DNA of 25,445 nucleotides from NCBI GenBank assembly GCA_003049465.1, contig PYSS01000169.1, positions 1 through 25,445 on the forward strand, written 5' to 3'. The translations under genes were made by a program, and so were the position numbers. This DNA comes from Magnaporthiopsis rhizophila. Its lineage: Eukaryota; Ascomycota; Sordariomycetes; Magnaporthales; Magnaporthaceae. Positions 1 through 10,514 of this stretch are shown here, piece after piece. A model generated the notes under the pieces. The model searched no databases. It saw only the letters and a program-made list of their open reading frames with translations, and was not told the DNA's origin. Numbering within the stretch: position 1 is the first letter of the stretch; each line of letters starts with the position of its first letter.

Positions 1-2640
1 CTTTGTGCAGGAGGCCCTCCTCACATGGCGTCTGTAGGCGCACCGTTGTTGGTTTCGAAATAGCGCGGGCTGCGGCACATGCGACGACCCGGGCTACCAA
101 TCAGTTACAGCCACATCAGCGAAAGATCCCAGCCTAAGGCATCCGACAGACAACTCCTGCGGTGGCAAAATCATCATTCTGATGCTATGTTACAACGTTC
201 GGCATTTGCTTCATACTGGCTGTCCAGCTCGTAATTTTAGAAGACACGCCGCAGTTACGCGTCCAACATCGCACCCACTGCTAACACTCCGGGCAGAAAA
301 GTATCAGCCGCGACAGTAATAAGCGCCCCGCAGCGTGAGGTGAATGGGGCCAACTCTCCATTGTCGATTCCAGTTCGACGCGATGGCTGCTCCTGCCGAA
401 GTTCGCACCGAACCCACTGGGCTATTATCGGCCGAGGCTGGAGGGGACGTTATTGTCGCCATGGGATCGGGGGGCGCGAGCGTCAGGGCTTTGGCCTCGA
501 TCAAATGCGGCGGCTTTGAGATAACGGCGCTATACTCCAAACTAGGGAAATCGGGTGACAGCGGAAAGCCCCGGCCATTGTGCTCGAACTCTCCACAAAC
601 GAAATGGCGCGGAGGCAGGCGATGTCCAACTCGGTCTCGACGGTTGGCTTCTTACTCGCGTCGTTCAACGCCTCGAGACGGATGGGCCCTCGTCTTGTAC
701 TCGGCTGGCTGGGCATCGTGGCTGTCGAGCGTACTCCGCCTGGGAATCGCATCGTGGTTCGCTCGGCTCGGCAACCGAGGCCGAGGTTTGGTGAAAAAAG
801 AAGGCGCAATATGGAGAGGCGGCTAAAATCGAGCGAATCGTTTTAGCAGCCGAAGCGGAATGCCTAACCGCTAAACGATTGTTTCGCTGCAGATCAGGCA
901 CAACATCGGCTCTAACCATTTCTTTTCGCCGCCCTGGATGCCCTGGCGTAAATCGACGATCTCTATCATTGGCGGAGTCAGATCCATCTTGGTGTTGGCC
1001 TCGAAAAGTCCCACGGGAGCTCAGTCTGGGCACTTAGGCCAACCAATTCCTTCCTCTTTGGTCAGGTCCAGGTATCATAATAATAGGGGCGGGATGGGTT
1101 GACAGCTCAGTGCACAGGGGACCCCAAAAATCAGCCTAGCCTGACACAGACACTCGACTGGCCACCGACTGCTCAAACCGCTGCGCTGCGAAAGGGATAA
1201 AAACCAACAGCCAAACGCCCTGGTCTGGCAATCCTAGGAGGGATGGCTCAAATCAATTTCCCAAAATCCAAAAAGCCGCCAAAACTCGAACGACTTGTTG
1301 AACGTCCCCGCCGCCATTGCCGACAGCGTTGCGGGGCTTTTGGGGAAATCCTCCGGCCACGCCCGTGTGCGGCACAGCTCCAAATGGTCGTCGTCATCGT
1401 CTTCTAGCATCTTGGCCGCCCGCCTCCCTCAGCCCGCCTCCCGGCCAACTCGCATTCGTAAATCTCCTCCACTCACATCTCTGCAAAACGGCACAGAATC
1501 CCTCGGGTACACGGAGCGGGGGTCACAGCGCATTTGTGCGCGACGCCAAAGTCGACAGCCGACGGAGCCTCCTCGCTTCGTTTAATGGCAGCCTGGAGAA
1601 AGTGCCCCGTCGCCGAGCCTCGACTACGATCTAGCTACCGGCCTAGGACCGATGCGTGCTAGGCCGGCCGCGAGCTGCTAAGTTTGGAACTCCTGCCCAA
1701 TATTGCAATCGTGGGCTTGTCATGGCCCGCCCGCGCACCCACGTTGCATCGGCCTGAGGGTGTGCCGTGCGAAATGCCCGTTGGCTGCCCGCCCGCGTCT
1801 CTCGCTGCTTGCGGCCCTTTTGGCATGCCAGCCCGTCTGCGGTGCTTCTGCCCAGCCAATCACCGCGCTTTCTCAGTCGACTCCCAGCCCATGATTGGGC
1901 CCGCGTGGCCTTGTGGGGAAGGAGAAGACCCTTGGGAGAGTGTGCTGCGTGAGAGGGAAGGGTCCGGCGCCAGGCTTGGCCTTCGCTTGTCCTTCACACC
2001 CACAAGTTGGCCTTTTTTCTCTCCCTCCTCTGCGGTGACAGCACGGAAAGAGCGGAGAGTCGGGAGCCCCTCCTGGCGATCTCGCTCCCGACGCTCTGGG
2101 CTTGCTTCAGCTGACTCTCGTGCCTCTCCCCTGTCCTTCCCTGCCCCTTCAGGTTGTGCCGGGCGCTGATCTGGGCAATCCCCCAGGGCATGGAGATGAT
2201 CGACCTACCAACACCACCCTCGCTCTCATCGCCGTTCAGCTTCATAATCTGCAGTTGCGCGCTGTGAAAAGATGGGCTAGAATACGTAGTGGGGACTTCT
2301 GCGCTCGCTGCACACCATCTTCGTCTCGTAGCCACAGGAGCGCGGGTGGCGACGAGGTCAAGAGAGGCATGTTGACGGTTTTCTGGGCGGGCAGGGAACT
2401 TATCCAAAAGGCCAGGGGGCGCTAACTATGCCTTTTCCTACTTTTTTTTCGTATCCGAAAATGTAGCGTTGAGAACCTTTAAAGGCTCTTTTTATTTTTG
2501 GTGTTGGCGGGCCTGATGGGTATCTCCCCGCACCCCACACGCAATCGCATCCATGCAAAGTGCGCTGGCAGGGCAACGAGGGCCAACGAGAACAACAGAA
2601 AGCTGCAGCTCGTTTTCCACGCCCACCCACGCCCACGCCT
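1..2640. other. Gene-poor left flank, no supported gene
   Basis: I translated both strands mentally across this stretch and saw only short, low-complexity, overlapping open frames rich in Arg, Ser and Pro, as expected by chance in GC-rich DNA. None shows a recognisable domain, membrane segment or signal peptide. A pyrimidine-rich stretch at about 1985-2160 resembles a fungal promoter or leader, but no convincing coding frame follows it. I see no tRNA-like internal promoter boxes. Confidence 0.6.
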
Positions 2641-2700
2641 CAATAACGATATAACGCAGCAATCCCTACCATAGCCAATATCATAAATCCTCTCTGTAGC

Positions 2701-4058
2701 AGCCAGATTATCTCATGGCTCCACAAACTACCAGAAAACATCGAGGCACACCGACCCGAAATGCCATTAACACCCCCTATTTCTCTGTCGCCCAAAAGAA
2801 AAAAGCGTTCCGAAAACGATAACGATAACAACAACCAAAAGACAACGACCAAAAGACGACGCCGATACCGGCGACCAGAGCCGAACCACGGCAATTAGCT
2901 CCGATCCCTTTACACCTCCAACAAGCAGCTTCCGCCTACTCCAGTTCCACAACCTCCCAGTCCCGAACTTCTTCTCGAACCTCGACCAGAAGCCGCGCCA
3001 CGAGCCCCGTCAAACGTACTGTAAACCTTAAATTCCTTTCCAAACCGGTACACTTTGAGGAACCGGGCAACAACCTAAACGCACAACTCACCGACGGTGC
3101 TGCCCGCGAGCTGCTCTCCCATATCACGCGCATCACGAGGTGGAAGACAGAGTTCCTGCCCGCCGAAGCGTGCGACATCATCCAGGCAAATGTGCCTGAC
3201 GGGAAGAACTGGCCGAGCCAGTGCTTCCGGCCAAAGGGTGATCAAAACAAGGACGAGAACGGGGAAAAAAAATTGGCGGCACAGATACAATTCGCAGCGC
3301 TCTCCGAGATCGTGTTCGAGACCAAGGCATCGATCAAGCGGATCCGCCACGAGCTCGCCTGGAACAACGCGGTGCATTGGCCGCTCCTCAAGCTCGCGAC
3401 ACGCTCCGTCTCGGGATGGGGAGGTGGAGGCGTCATCTGCGAGCCTACGATAAGCGCAGGCATAGCCAACATATGGCTTCCAGGCATTGCAAACAGCCAG
3501 GCTCAGGAACAAAACGGAGTTGCGGGAGGCAAAATCGTCAACTACGTCTTAACCCTCGACCTCCATAACCGACGCCCCTCCGACGCGCCGCTGCGCGAAG
3601 CTATTGTTCGCCTTGTCCGCGACCAGCCCCCTAATGTCCAGTCCATCAACCAGACCAATTACCACCCCCTCGTCTTCAACCCTATCGGCGTGAGCATTGA
3701 AACCAAGTGCAACACCGGAGCCGCAGAGGGCAACGTACAATTGGGCATCTGGACAGCTGCCTGGCATCAGCGTGTTCAAAACCTCGTGCAATCCCCGATC
3801 AACATCGCACTGCCCCTGCTTCTCTGCCACGAGCACGCCTGGAAGCTGTACTTTGCATGCGACAGGGGCCACGAGATCGAAATCATCGGCCCAATTACCA
3901 TTGGAAGCACCGACACGCTCGACTCAGCGTACTCCCTCTTCGCCGTGCTGGTCAAGATCTGCAAATGGGTGGAGCGGCCTTACCGCACCTGGTGGAAGAC
4001 TATACTTGGGGTGGCGAAGGACAGCTCAGGGGGGCCGGGTGGAGATTCAGGAGCTTGA
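2701..4058 (+). pseudogene. Fungal PD-(D/E)XK nuclease-like protein, frameshifted relic
   Basis: Two frames are needed to read this protein. The first (about 2701-2895) encodes ISWLHKLPENIE, then a Pro/Ser/Thr stretch and the basic tract TTTKRRRRYRR. That matches the disordered, nuclear-localisation-like N-terminus I associate with the fungal PD-(D/E)XK nuclease-like family. The second frame is open from 2829 to 4058 and carries the folded part: LLSHITRITRW, then VSIETK followed by VQLGIWTAAW. The E-x-K within VSIETK is the likely catalytic (D/E)XK pair. The second frame has no ATG anywhere, the only ATG (2761) is in the first frame, and no plausible GT-AG intron joins them. I therefore read a frameshift in about 2830-2960 and a damaged gene. 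The family is common, multicopy and of unclear function in fungi. Identity of the family is fairly secure; loss of function is an inference. Confidence 0.75.
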
Positions 4059-4180
4059 TAGCCAACCACACAACAGGCGGAGGGCTGTCAGGCGAGTGTT
4101 CCGTTTAAAGTGCGAGGCAAAAAGGCAGGGCTGCAGTAGGCCACAGATTAATTAACTATCTAGAAGTGGTAGGAAGAGTT

Positions 4181-4959
4181 CTAGATCAGTGCGTGGCACC
4201 GGGGCCTGCAGACGTGCGCTTCAGTTAGCTCGTAGTCGTTTGGCAGGTTTGCAAACTGCTTCTTGGCCATCTGGACCCGGCACGGGCTCGAAATATAATA
4301 CACCTGGTTCTCCTGTAGCAGTTCGTAAAACTTGTCGCACTCATTATTGAACCCGATCGCCTTAATCTCGCCCGTCTCGTCCAGCAGGTTGACGCTGAAC
4401 AGCTTGCCCTCTCCGCTCGGCTTATGCCATGTCCTGATATCCGACTTGCTCGTAACGCGGGCCTTGATCGTCCACTTGTGCTGGTAGGGGGAGAGCGACT
4501 CTATGGGGTAGACGACAGCGTTTGGGTTGCTAGCCGGGCCGCTGCGGCCGCCACCACCACCTCCTCCTCCTCCGCTGCCAGCCCCGCCGCCCATTCCTCG
4601 TGACGGGATCTGGTTGCGTATTTAGGGCTCCATCTCGGGCTCAGGCTTGGCGCCGTAGAAGCCCGTGCCTCCGATGTGGTGCTGGTGGCCGGCTCTCCCC
4701 TGGCCTCGACGCTCGCGGGCTCGCCGAGCTTTTCGAGAACACCCAGAGATTCGATAACCTCGAGATCCAGCAGCACAAGGATGTTTTTGCCCTTGAGCGA
4801 GCTGGCTGTGTAAAACCGCACACGCACAATACTGCCCTTAGCCAGGAGGTTATCATGGATAATATGGTTCGCCTGGGTAAACAGCATGCACTGGATGTAG
4901 TTAGGAGAAATACAGGTAACATCGGGTCTATAGGGCGACCCCCCCCCTTCAGAAATCAC
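4181..4959 (-). pseudogene. RFA1: Replication protein A large subunit (RPA70) fragment
   Basis: RPA70 binds single-stranded DNA in replication and repair and is normally about 600 residues with four OB folds. Here only the middle survives. The upstream frame (from 4959 downward) gives the end of the N-terminal OB fold, with YIQCMLFTQANHIIHD and NILVLLDLEVIESLG. A Gly-rich linker follows. A second frame (4594-4181) gives ssDNA-binding domain A with SDIRTWHKPSGEGKLFSVNL, LLDETGEIKAIGFN and KKQFANLPNDYELT. The protein then ends in unrelated residues, so domains B and C are missing. The linker shows a frame change near 4680-4710 and an in-frame stop at 4622-4624 that looks like a Gln codon changed C to T. 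Upstream exons are absent. The organism must have an intact copy elsewhere, so this is a truncated duplicate. The short DBD-A frame (4181-4594) begins with an ATG, so a small OB-fold protein is formally possible. Confidence 0.88.
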
Positions 4960-5152
4960 CTGGAGGTACTAAGGGCACAGTACCACGTGGAGGAGATTGA
5001 GGCCTGACAAACAGCTTGTTGTGCATCCCTGGGCACCCCTGGGACTTGTAATCTCCCTTTTTTCCGTACTACGGATTTCGCGTGGGAGGGAGAAAAAAGG
5101 TGTCAGGCATTATCAGATAGGCAGGACATTTTTCTAACAAAGTTCTACTATT

Positions 5153-5740
5153 TTATGTTCCTTCGTCCCCGCGCACCCCATCCGCTCCGACGACGGACCG
5201 CGATGCGAGCGGAGACGCCATGTATCCTAGCGAGCTTTTCCATTTGCTGGCAAGCTTGCTGTCGCCGGGCAGAAGGTTCAAATATGCCCGGTGTGTTGCG
5301 CCGTTATTAGCCGTCACCGCCCGAGAGCAGAGCGCCCAATCCGGATCGTACCGACGATCAGCGTCATAGTAGCAACGGCCGCTTCTGCCAATGTCAAGGT
5401 CGAAATGGCTGTCCATTTTTAGGGTCCGGCGAGCGTATCCAAGGGCGTCGTTGACGGGCGGTAGCAGGATCTTGGAAACAACACCGTGCTCGAACGAATC
5501 CTCGTCGGAAATTTCGAGATCGAAGCCTGTAGATCTAGGCGGAGGCGGAACATCAGGCCAGTCTTTCTCGACAACATCCTTGTACAACCCGTGCAGCGTC
5601 CGGGCGTTGAAGTCTCGCCAAAGAAGCCATTCGGACGCATCTGGCCAATACGGGGACGTGGTGTTGGCTCCCTCCTTGGTGCCCGAGCTGTTTATGTCGG
5701 GGTTCGGAAGGGAGAGTTCAGAGAGAATCGTCCGAGACAT
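5153..5740 (-). CDS. Hypothetical protein with PD-(D/E)XK-like signature, probably truncated
   Basis: This is a 195-residue frame with an ATG and no internal stop. It starts with LSELSLPNPDI and has a Trp-rich middle (WLLWRDFNARTLHGLY). It ends with RYDPDWALCSRA, about 20 residues before LLPGDSKLASKWKSSLG. A PDW motif followed by PG(D/E)xK-x(4)-KW is a pattern I recall from a family of fungal hypothetical proteins, and it would fit a PD-(D/E)XK core: Asp of PDW, then Asp and Lys of GDSK. The family normally continues after this Lys with more strands and helices. Here the protein turns into low-complexity residues (ASRSVVGADGVRGDEGT) and stops, so the 3' part is probably lost. It lies on the same strand as the RPA70 fragment but is unrelated to it. 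It differs from the nuclease-like relic at 2701-4058. Function is unknown. Confidence 0.55.
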   Translation of the reverse strand: MSRTILSELSLPNPDINSSGTKEGANTTSPYWPDASEWLLWRDFNARTLHGLYKDVVEKDWPDVPPPPRSTGFDLEISDEDSFEHGVVSKILLPPVNDALGYARRTLKMDSHFDLDIGRSGRCYYDADRRYDPDWALCSRAVTANNGATHRAYLNLLPGDSKLASKWKSSLGYMASPLASRSVVGADGVRGDEGT

Positions 5741-6106
5741 CGAGGTATGGTTTGGGCTATGTGGATATCTACCAGCCCAAGGCGCAGACGTATACCCTCC
5801 ACTCTATGATAGACCTTTGTATTAGCAAACTAGCGTTATCGTTCACTTAACAGGTTTCGGATAGCAGGTACCAGATAAGCCAGTACTACGCAGCGTCGGA
5901 ACCTAGACCGAAGGATGCCGTGTTATGCGCGATGCTGTACGTGCAACTAGACCACAGTGACGCCGGCCGAAGGTCGACGTCGTGGTCCGCGGCCGCGGTG
6001 TTGATCTCGAGCGGGGCCAGCCGCACCTTCGTGTGTGTCCGAGGACATTCCCATCGACACCGCGGGGATGCCAGCTGGCACCTTTAGCCCCCAAATGAAA
6101 GCCCTG

Positions 6107-6142
6107 AATGAGGGGTTGCAGGTCAATGAGGGGTTGCAGGTC
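6107..6142. repeat. 18-bp tandem duplication
   Basis: The unit AATGAGGGGTTGCAGGTC occurs twice in direct succession with no mismatch (6107-6124 and 6125-6142). It lies in otherwise non-coding sequence and is short enough to be a simple slippage or repair duplication. Confidence 0.9.
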
Positions 6143-6653
6143 CTTGATTGGACCGAGAGGCAACTTGTTCCAATACCACCGCGGGGAAAAGCAGCGGGTA
6201 TTTGATACATTCCCGCCTAGGCAGCACCAACAAAAATGAAAACAGCGCGGAACTATTTTGTCTTGATCAGCGCCCATGTTACAACTGGAATAACTCAAGC
6301 CTAACAGTAGCCGGCCTGCGGAAGGATACTCCATTATCCCATATAACCGCGAAGCTGATGACATTCCTCACCCGCCGGGGATCTCGCACTTTCCTCAGCT
6401 AAAGGTGCCTTAAAAAGGGCAATGTATGCTTTCAAGCATGGCCAGTATCTGGGGCCAAGGCTAACCAGCCTTTGGGTATGGCATACACCCCCTGTTACGG
6501 CCGGACGTGCGGGCTTCCAGGAGGCTAGAGAGTGAGGGGCTCTTCGGGAGCCACCCCTACCCCGCATCCGAAAGGACCTTGGTTACGTGACCCCCTCTGG
6601 CTCTGTGGATCTGTGTCACGGCCTGTAGGGCCTCTTGTATCTGGCAGAAGTTC

Positions 6654-6670
6654 TCGATCGCAGCGATCGA
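6654..6670. repeat. Perfect 17-nt palindrome
   Basis: TCGATCGC and GCGATCGA face each other across a single A. The arms are exact reverse complements. It could be a binding site for a dimeric protein or a hairpin, but it may also be chance, since no gene starts nearby. Confidence 0.8.
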
Positions 6671-9549
6671 TTAAATAGGCGGCCCCACTGCACGTGACCC
6701 GCCCGAGCGATATCCGGCCCTCGTGCACGCGGGCCCTGCGGGCCGGTCTCTCCGATATATCATCTTTCTGCTCCCTGTTACGGTTGAGATCTCTACGGCT
6801 CAAAGGCTCGAGGAAAAACGTTAATTCAGCTAAAAGAACAAAGTGGTGGAAAAGTCAACAAGTGGTGCGGAGCACCCAGATGCGTGCGATCCGTTGTGTG
6901 CACGCATGCATGGTTGCACGCGAGGTCCCGTGATCCGGGCTCCGTGAGGCGACTGCCCGTGAGGGCACGCCGCGCCATACAGGTGGACAGCCCAGATACG
7001 CGCCCGAGCAGCGGCCGCCAAAATGCCGTGAGGGGAGGCGGAAGGGTCGAGGTAGAAAGCCACGGGGCCGGGTCGGACAGTGGCAAAGAAAAGTCCCACC
7101 GACCAAAATACTGTACACGCGGGAAAAACTGCGCAAAAACGACGAGGCAAGGAGCAGACACGCGTGGCGCGTCGGGTATGGAACAGGGAATCCCTGAACC
7201 GCTGGACCCTGGTTAGCTCGACGACATTTCCGCTGGTCAGCCCTGGCGGTTCCAGCCGCCGGCACCAGGGTATAGCTGGGCCCCGTAGCTTGTGCTGCGA
7301 CGCCCAAAACGGCTGTGGACAGGGAGTGCCCGCAGGGCCCTGCTGCAGCCTTGGTCCCCTGTTCACCCTTGGTTCCTGTTCACAGCCTCAGCGCCGCGCC
7401 GACGAAAAACCCGGCCTTTCGATAGGCCATCAATCAGAGATGCAGGTGTGGCTGCGCACCGCCTCGCTGCCGTTTTGGGGCTGTGCGAATCGGCCGTTAC
7501 GTTGATGCCTTACCCCTCCCTTCGCGACCTGACGATGCGCCTTTCAAGTTCTCGACAAGCGCTCGTCGACATTTTACCACGATATTCATCCGGCCCATAT
7601 CGGCTGACTACTGACTTTTTGTTTTCATTCCGTAAGTGCTACCGGCTTGCCGTGCGATGGAAGGTTTGGGAGCAGCAGCAAGCGCCATCGCGGTAGTCGA
7701 ACTTGCCGCAAAGATCGTCGCACTTTGCTTATAGTACTCCCGCGATGTCAAAAGAGCCAAAGATGATATCGACCGCTTTCGACAGCAAACAGAGGCTTTG
7801 AAGACAATCGCCGAAGGTGCGCAGCGGCTTCTGCAAGGTCCAAATGGGTCTCGATTTGAGACCGTGCAAAACCTGCGCGGCGCCCTTGCGAACGCCCGCT
7901 CGCAGCTCGATCCCATTCACACGAGGTTAGAGGAGAAACTGAAGAATGGCCGTACGCATCGTGCTATGAGACGTATGGGTCTGCGCGCCTTGGTATGGCC
8001 GTTCGAAAGTAAAGAAGTCGAGAAAATCATCAGCGACCTCCGGCAAGAGCGGGACGCGATATCCGCCGCACTTCAAGTAGAGGATCCCAACGGAAAATGC
8101 ATTTTCTGGCTGCCCGGCATGGCCGGCACCAGCAAATCGACCATCTCTCGAACGGTGGTCAAAAAGCTTTCTGCAGAAAAGGTATCCAATGCGAGCTTTT
8201 TCTTCAAAAAAGGCGAGGGCGACCGTGGCAGCGCGGCCATGTTTTTCACCACCATACTCGCCCAGCTCGTCCACCAGGTGCCAAACTTGGCATCACATGT
8301 CCAGAGCGTAATCGAGAACGATCCAGCCATCGTTGATAAGAACAAGAAAGAGCAGTTCGAGAGGCTTTTTCTCGAGCCACTGAACAAGTGCAAGGTTGCC
8401 AGCTCCCCGCTGCTTACTATGGTGGTGGATGCGTTTGACGAATGCGATTGAGAAGAGGATGCCACCGCCCTTATCCGCTTTTTTTTTAAAGCTAAGGAGG
8501 TGATATCCGTCCGCCTCCGATTCTTCGTCACCAGCAGGCCCGAGCTGCCCATCCGCCTTGGATTCGGGGACATCGACGGTAGTTACCAAGACTTTGCCCT
8601 CCATGAGATCCCCGAGCCCGATATAAAAAAAGATATCTCCTTGTTTTTATGCTCGGAGCTAGACCAGGTCCGGCAAACTTTCAACAAAAAGGTGACAGGG
8701 CAGGGATTGCCGCCAGATTGGCCTTTGCGCGCCAGTTTTGAGGATCTTGTTAATATGGCTGTGCTGCTTTTTATTTTTGCATCGACGGCTTGCTGCTTTA
8801 TTGCTGATATCCGCTACGGCAATCCCGTGGAACAGCTAGACAAGATTTTCGAGTATAAAACAAAGGGAGGACGGTCTTAATTTTATGCGACATATCTGCC
8901 AATTTTGAACCAGCTTTTTCCCAACCGCACAGATACAGGGTTGGCCGGACGCACAGAGGAAGAAGCCGAAGTTGTTGCATGGTTCCGCGATATTGTTGGA
9001 ATTATTGTACTCCTTACCGATCCTTTTCCTCCTGCATTGCTTGCAGGTATCCTTGGCAGACCCCCGCTCGACGTGGATTTTAAGCTGTGCACATTGCACT
9101 CTATCCTTAACATTCCTGATGATCCCCTGGTTCCTGTTAAATTGTTTTACCTGTTCTTTCGCGATTTTCTAGTCGACCAAAAGAATTGCGATGCGAACCT
9201 TTTTTGGGTCGACGCGCGAGAAACCCATAAGCAGCTGGCAGACCGCTGCTTCCAACTGCTGCCAACCGGCGATACCCTCAGGAGAGACGTTTGCGATTTT
9301 CGTTGGCCAGGTATGCTCCGGTCCGAGATTAGCCCGCAGAATATTAATACTGCTTTACCGCCGGAGGTCCAGTATGCCTGTTGATACCGGACCTATCACT
9401 GGAAGGAAAGTAGACGGCAGATACGAGATGGTGATTCGGTCCACCTTTTTCTGACCGATTATTTTTTGCACTGGTTTGAAGCTTTGGGCGTAACGGGGCG
9501 AATCCGGGAAAACTTTGACATGGCAAATTGTCTGCTGGATATGCTCGAG

Positions 9550-9605
9550 GTAAGTATTTTTACCATTTTAAATTAGTATTAAAAGTTTATTAATAACCTT
9601 ATTAG
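9550..9605 (+). other. GT-AG spliceosomal intron of the NLR gene
   Basis: The donor GTAAGT follows the codon GAG at 9547-9549, and the acceptor TTAG ends at 9605. A TTAATAAC-like branch site lies close to the acceptor. The 56-bp AT-rich segment interrupts the frame and joins ...LLDMLE to PENSTAILTLLYDLQ in phase 0, restoring the family sequence. Its intact signals contrast with the nonsense codons around it. Confidence 0.9.
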
Positions 9606-9818
9606 CCGGAGAACAGCACCGCAATATTAACGTTGCTTTATGACTTACAGCGTTTTCTTTTAGCTAATGCTACTGTTATCGATGTATCGCCTCTTCAAAC
9701 CTACCACTCAGTTTTTTTATTTGCGCCAGAGAGGAGTGTAATACGGAGATTACAGCCTACCAAGCATTTTACCTGCGTTTTATTGCTATCACCAATGAAT
9801 TTGGATTGGAATGCTTGT

Positions 9819-10196
9819 TTGCAAACGCTCGAGGGGTACAGCGACTGGGTTTTGTTTGTCGCATTCTCGCCCGACGGCCAAAGGCTCGCGTTGGCCTCTG
9901 GCAACAACACCGTTAAGCTCTGGGATGCAGCAACGGGCGCATGCCTGCAAACGCTCGAGGGGCACAGCAATTGGGTCAAGTCTGTCGCATTCTCGCCGGA
10001 CGGCCAGAGGCTCGCATCGGCCTTTTACGACAATACCGTCAAGCTTTGGGATGCAGCGACAGGCGTATACCTGCAAACGCTCGAGGGGCACAGCGACTGG
10101 GTCTACTCTGTCGCATTCTCGCCGGACGGCCAAAGGCTCGCGTCGGCCTTTTACGATAACACCGTTAAGCTCTGGGACGCGGCGACGGGTGCGTGC
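9819..10196 (+). repeat. Three 126-bp WD40 repeat units
   Basis: Units at 9819-9944, 9945-10070 and 10071-10196 each encode 42 residues of the form LQTLEGHS-W--SVAFSPDGQ, then NTVKLWDAATG. They differ by only a few bases, and a degenerate fourth blade follows from 10197. Highly similar WD40 units are typical of fungal NLRs, where unequal recombination shuffles them and varies ligand recognition. Three full blades are too few for a closed propeller alone, so copies have probably been lost or the relic had a short sensor. Confidence 0.93.
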
Positions 10197-10514
10197 ATGA
10201 CGACGCTCGATGGGTCAACTTCCACTCTATCATTTGATGACACAGGCTCGTACCTCCATACAGATTTTGGGACTAAATTGCTACAAAAGCAACCAGCTGC
10301 TGGTCCAGCAGCGGTTCAAGCTCATTTGCAGCATCAAGATTTTGAGGGTATTGGTATTAGTGCTGATAGAGCATGGATCACCTGGAATGGAAAGCACTTT
10401 TTGTGGCTGCCTACTGAATACCGTGGGCAGTATACAGCCATAGCAGGATTGACAATAGCTTTAGGCTGTTCATCCGGGCGGGTGTTGTTCTTCCAGTGGT
10501 CAGGAGCCACTTGA

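Larger units (their letters stand above)
5741..7656. other. Non-coding spacer between relics
   Basis: About 1.9 kb contains only short frames without recognisable domains. Small structures inside it, a tandem duplication and a perfect palindrome, are listed separately. The part from about 6870 to 7370 is GC-rich and contains many small hairpins, but no conserved RNA could be named. The end just before 7657 would have served as the promoter of the NLR gene, but I see no distinctive motif. Confidence 0.55.
7657..10514 (+). pseudogene. NLR-type NACHT-WD40 protein, pseudogene
   Basis: Fungal NLRs are cytoplasmic STAND NTPases linked to self/non-self recognition and programmed cell death. One frame runs from ATG 7657. 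It opens with a helical domain containing AAASAIAVVELAAKIVALC. A NACHT module follows, with Walker A-like GMAGTSKSTISRTV and Walker B-like LTMVVDAFDECD. A helical region with RLRFFVTSRPELPIRLGF and an Arg/Trp-rich ending (FLTDYFLHWFEALG) come next. After an intron there are three WD40 repeats and the family-typical tail GSYLHT...AWITWN...LGCSSGRVLFF. The frame is broken by TAG (7732), TGA (8449), TAA (8878) and TGA (9382). Each sits where relatives, as I recall them, carry Gln or Arg, so a C-to-T change would explain each. Compared with the family, a linker of several dozen residues before the NACHT (near 8085) is missing. The third Gly of the P-loop is Ser (8131-8133). I am confident of the family and that it is no longer functional. 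Confidence 0.93.

Noticed and set aside
344..846. Overlapping open frames on both strands in the left flank
   Set aside because: All are short, Arg/Ser/Pro-rich and overlap in several frames with no recognisable domain; this is typical of chance frames in GC-rich DNA.
1684..2407. Frames of 137-161 codons on both strands
   Set aside because: They overlap antisense to one another, are low in complexity and have no motif I recognise, so neither is reported as a gene.
3075..3512. Minus-strand frame of 145 codons antisense to the nuclease-like relic
   Set aside because: It is a shadow of the plus-strand gene, which carries the family motifs.
5053..5101. CCTTTTTTC / GAAAAAAGG pair as a transcription terminator
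   Set aside because: The arms are only 9 bp and homopolymeric, and intrinsic terminators are not a feature of fungal genes.
5903..6364. Minus-strand frame of 153 codons
   Set aside because: Cys/Arg-rich without motif; part of it is just the 18-bp tandem duplication read as a repeat, and no start context or family match supports it.
9819..10196. Regular ~126-bp repeats considered as a satellite or CRISPR-like array
   Set aside because: The units translate to WD40 blades in one frame; there are no spacers between them.
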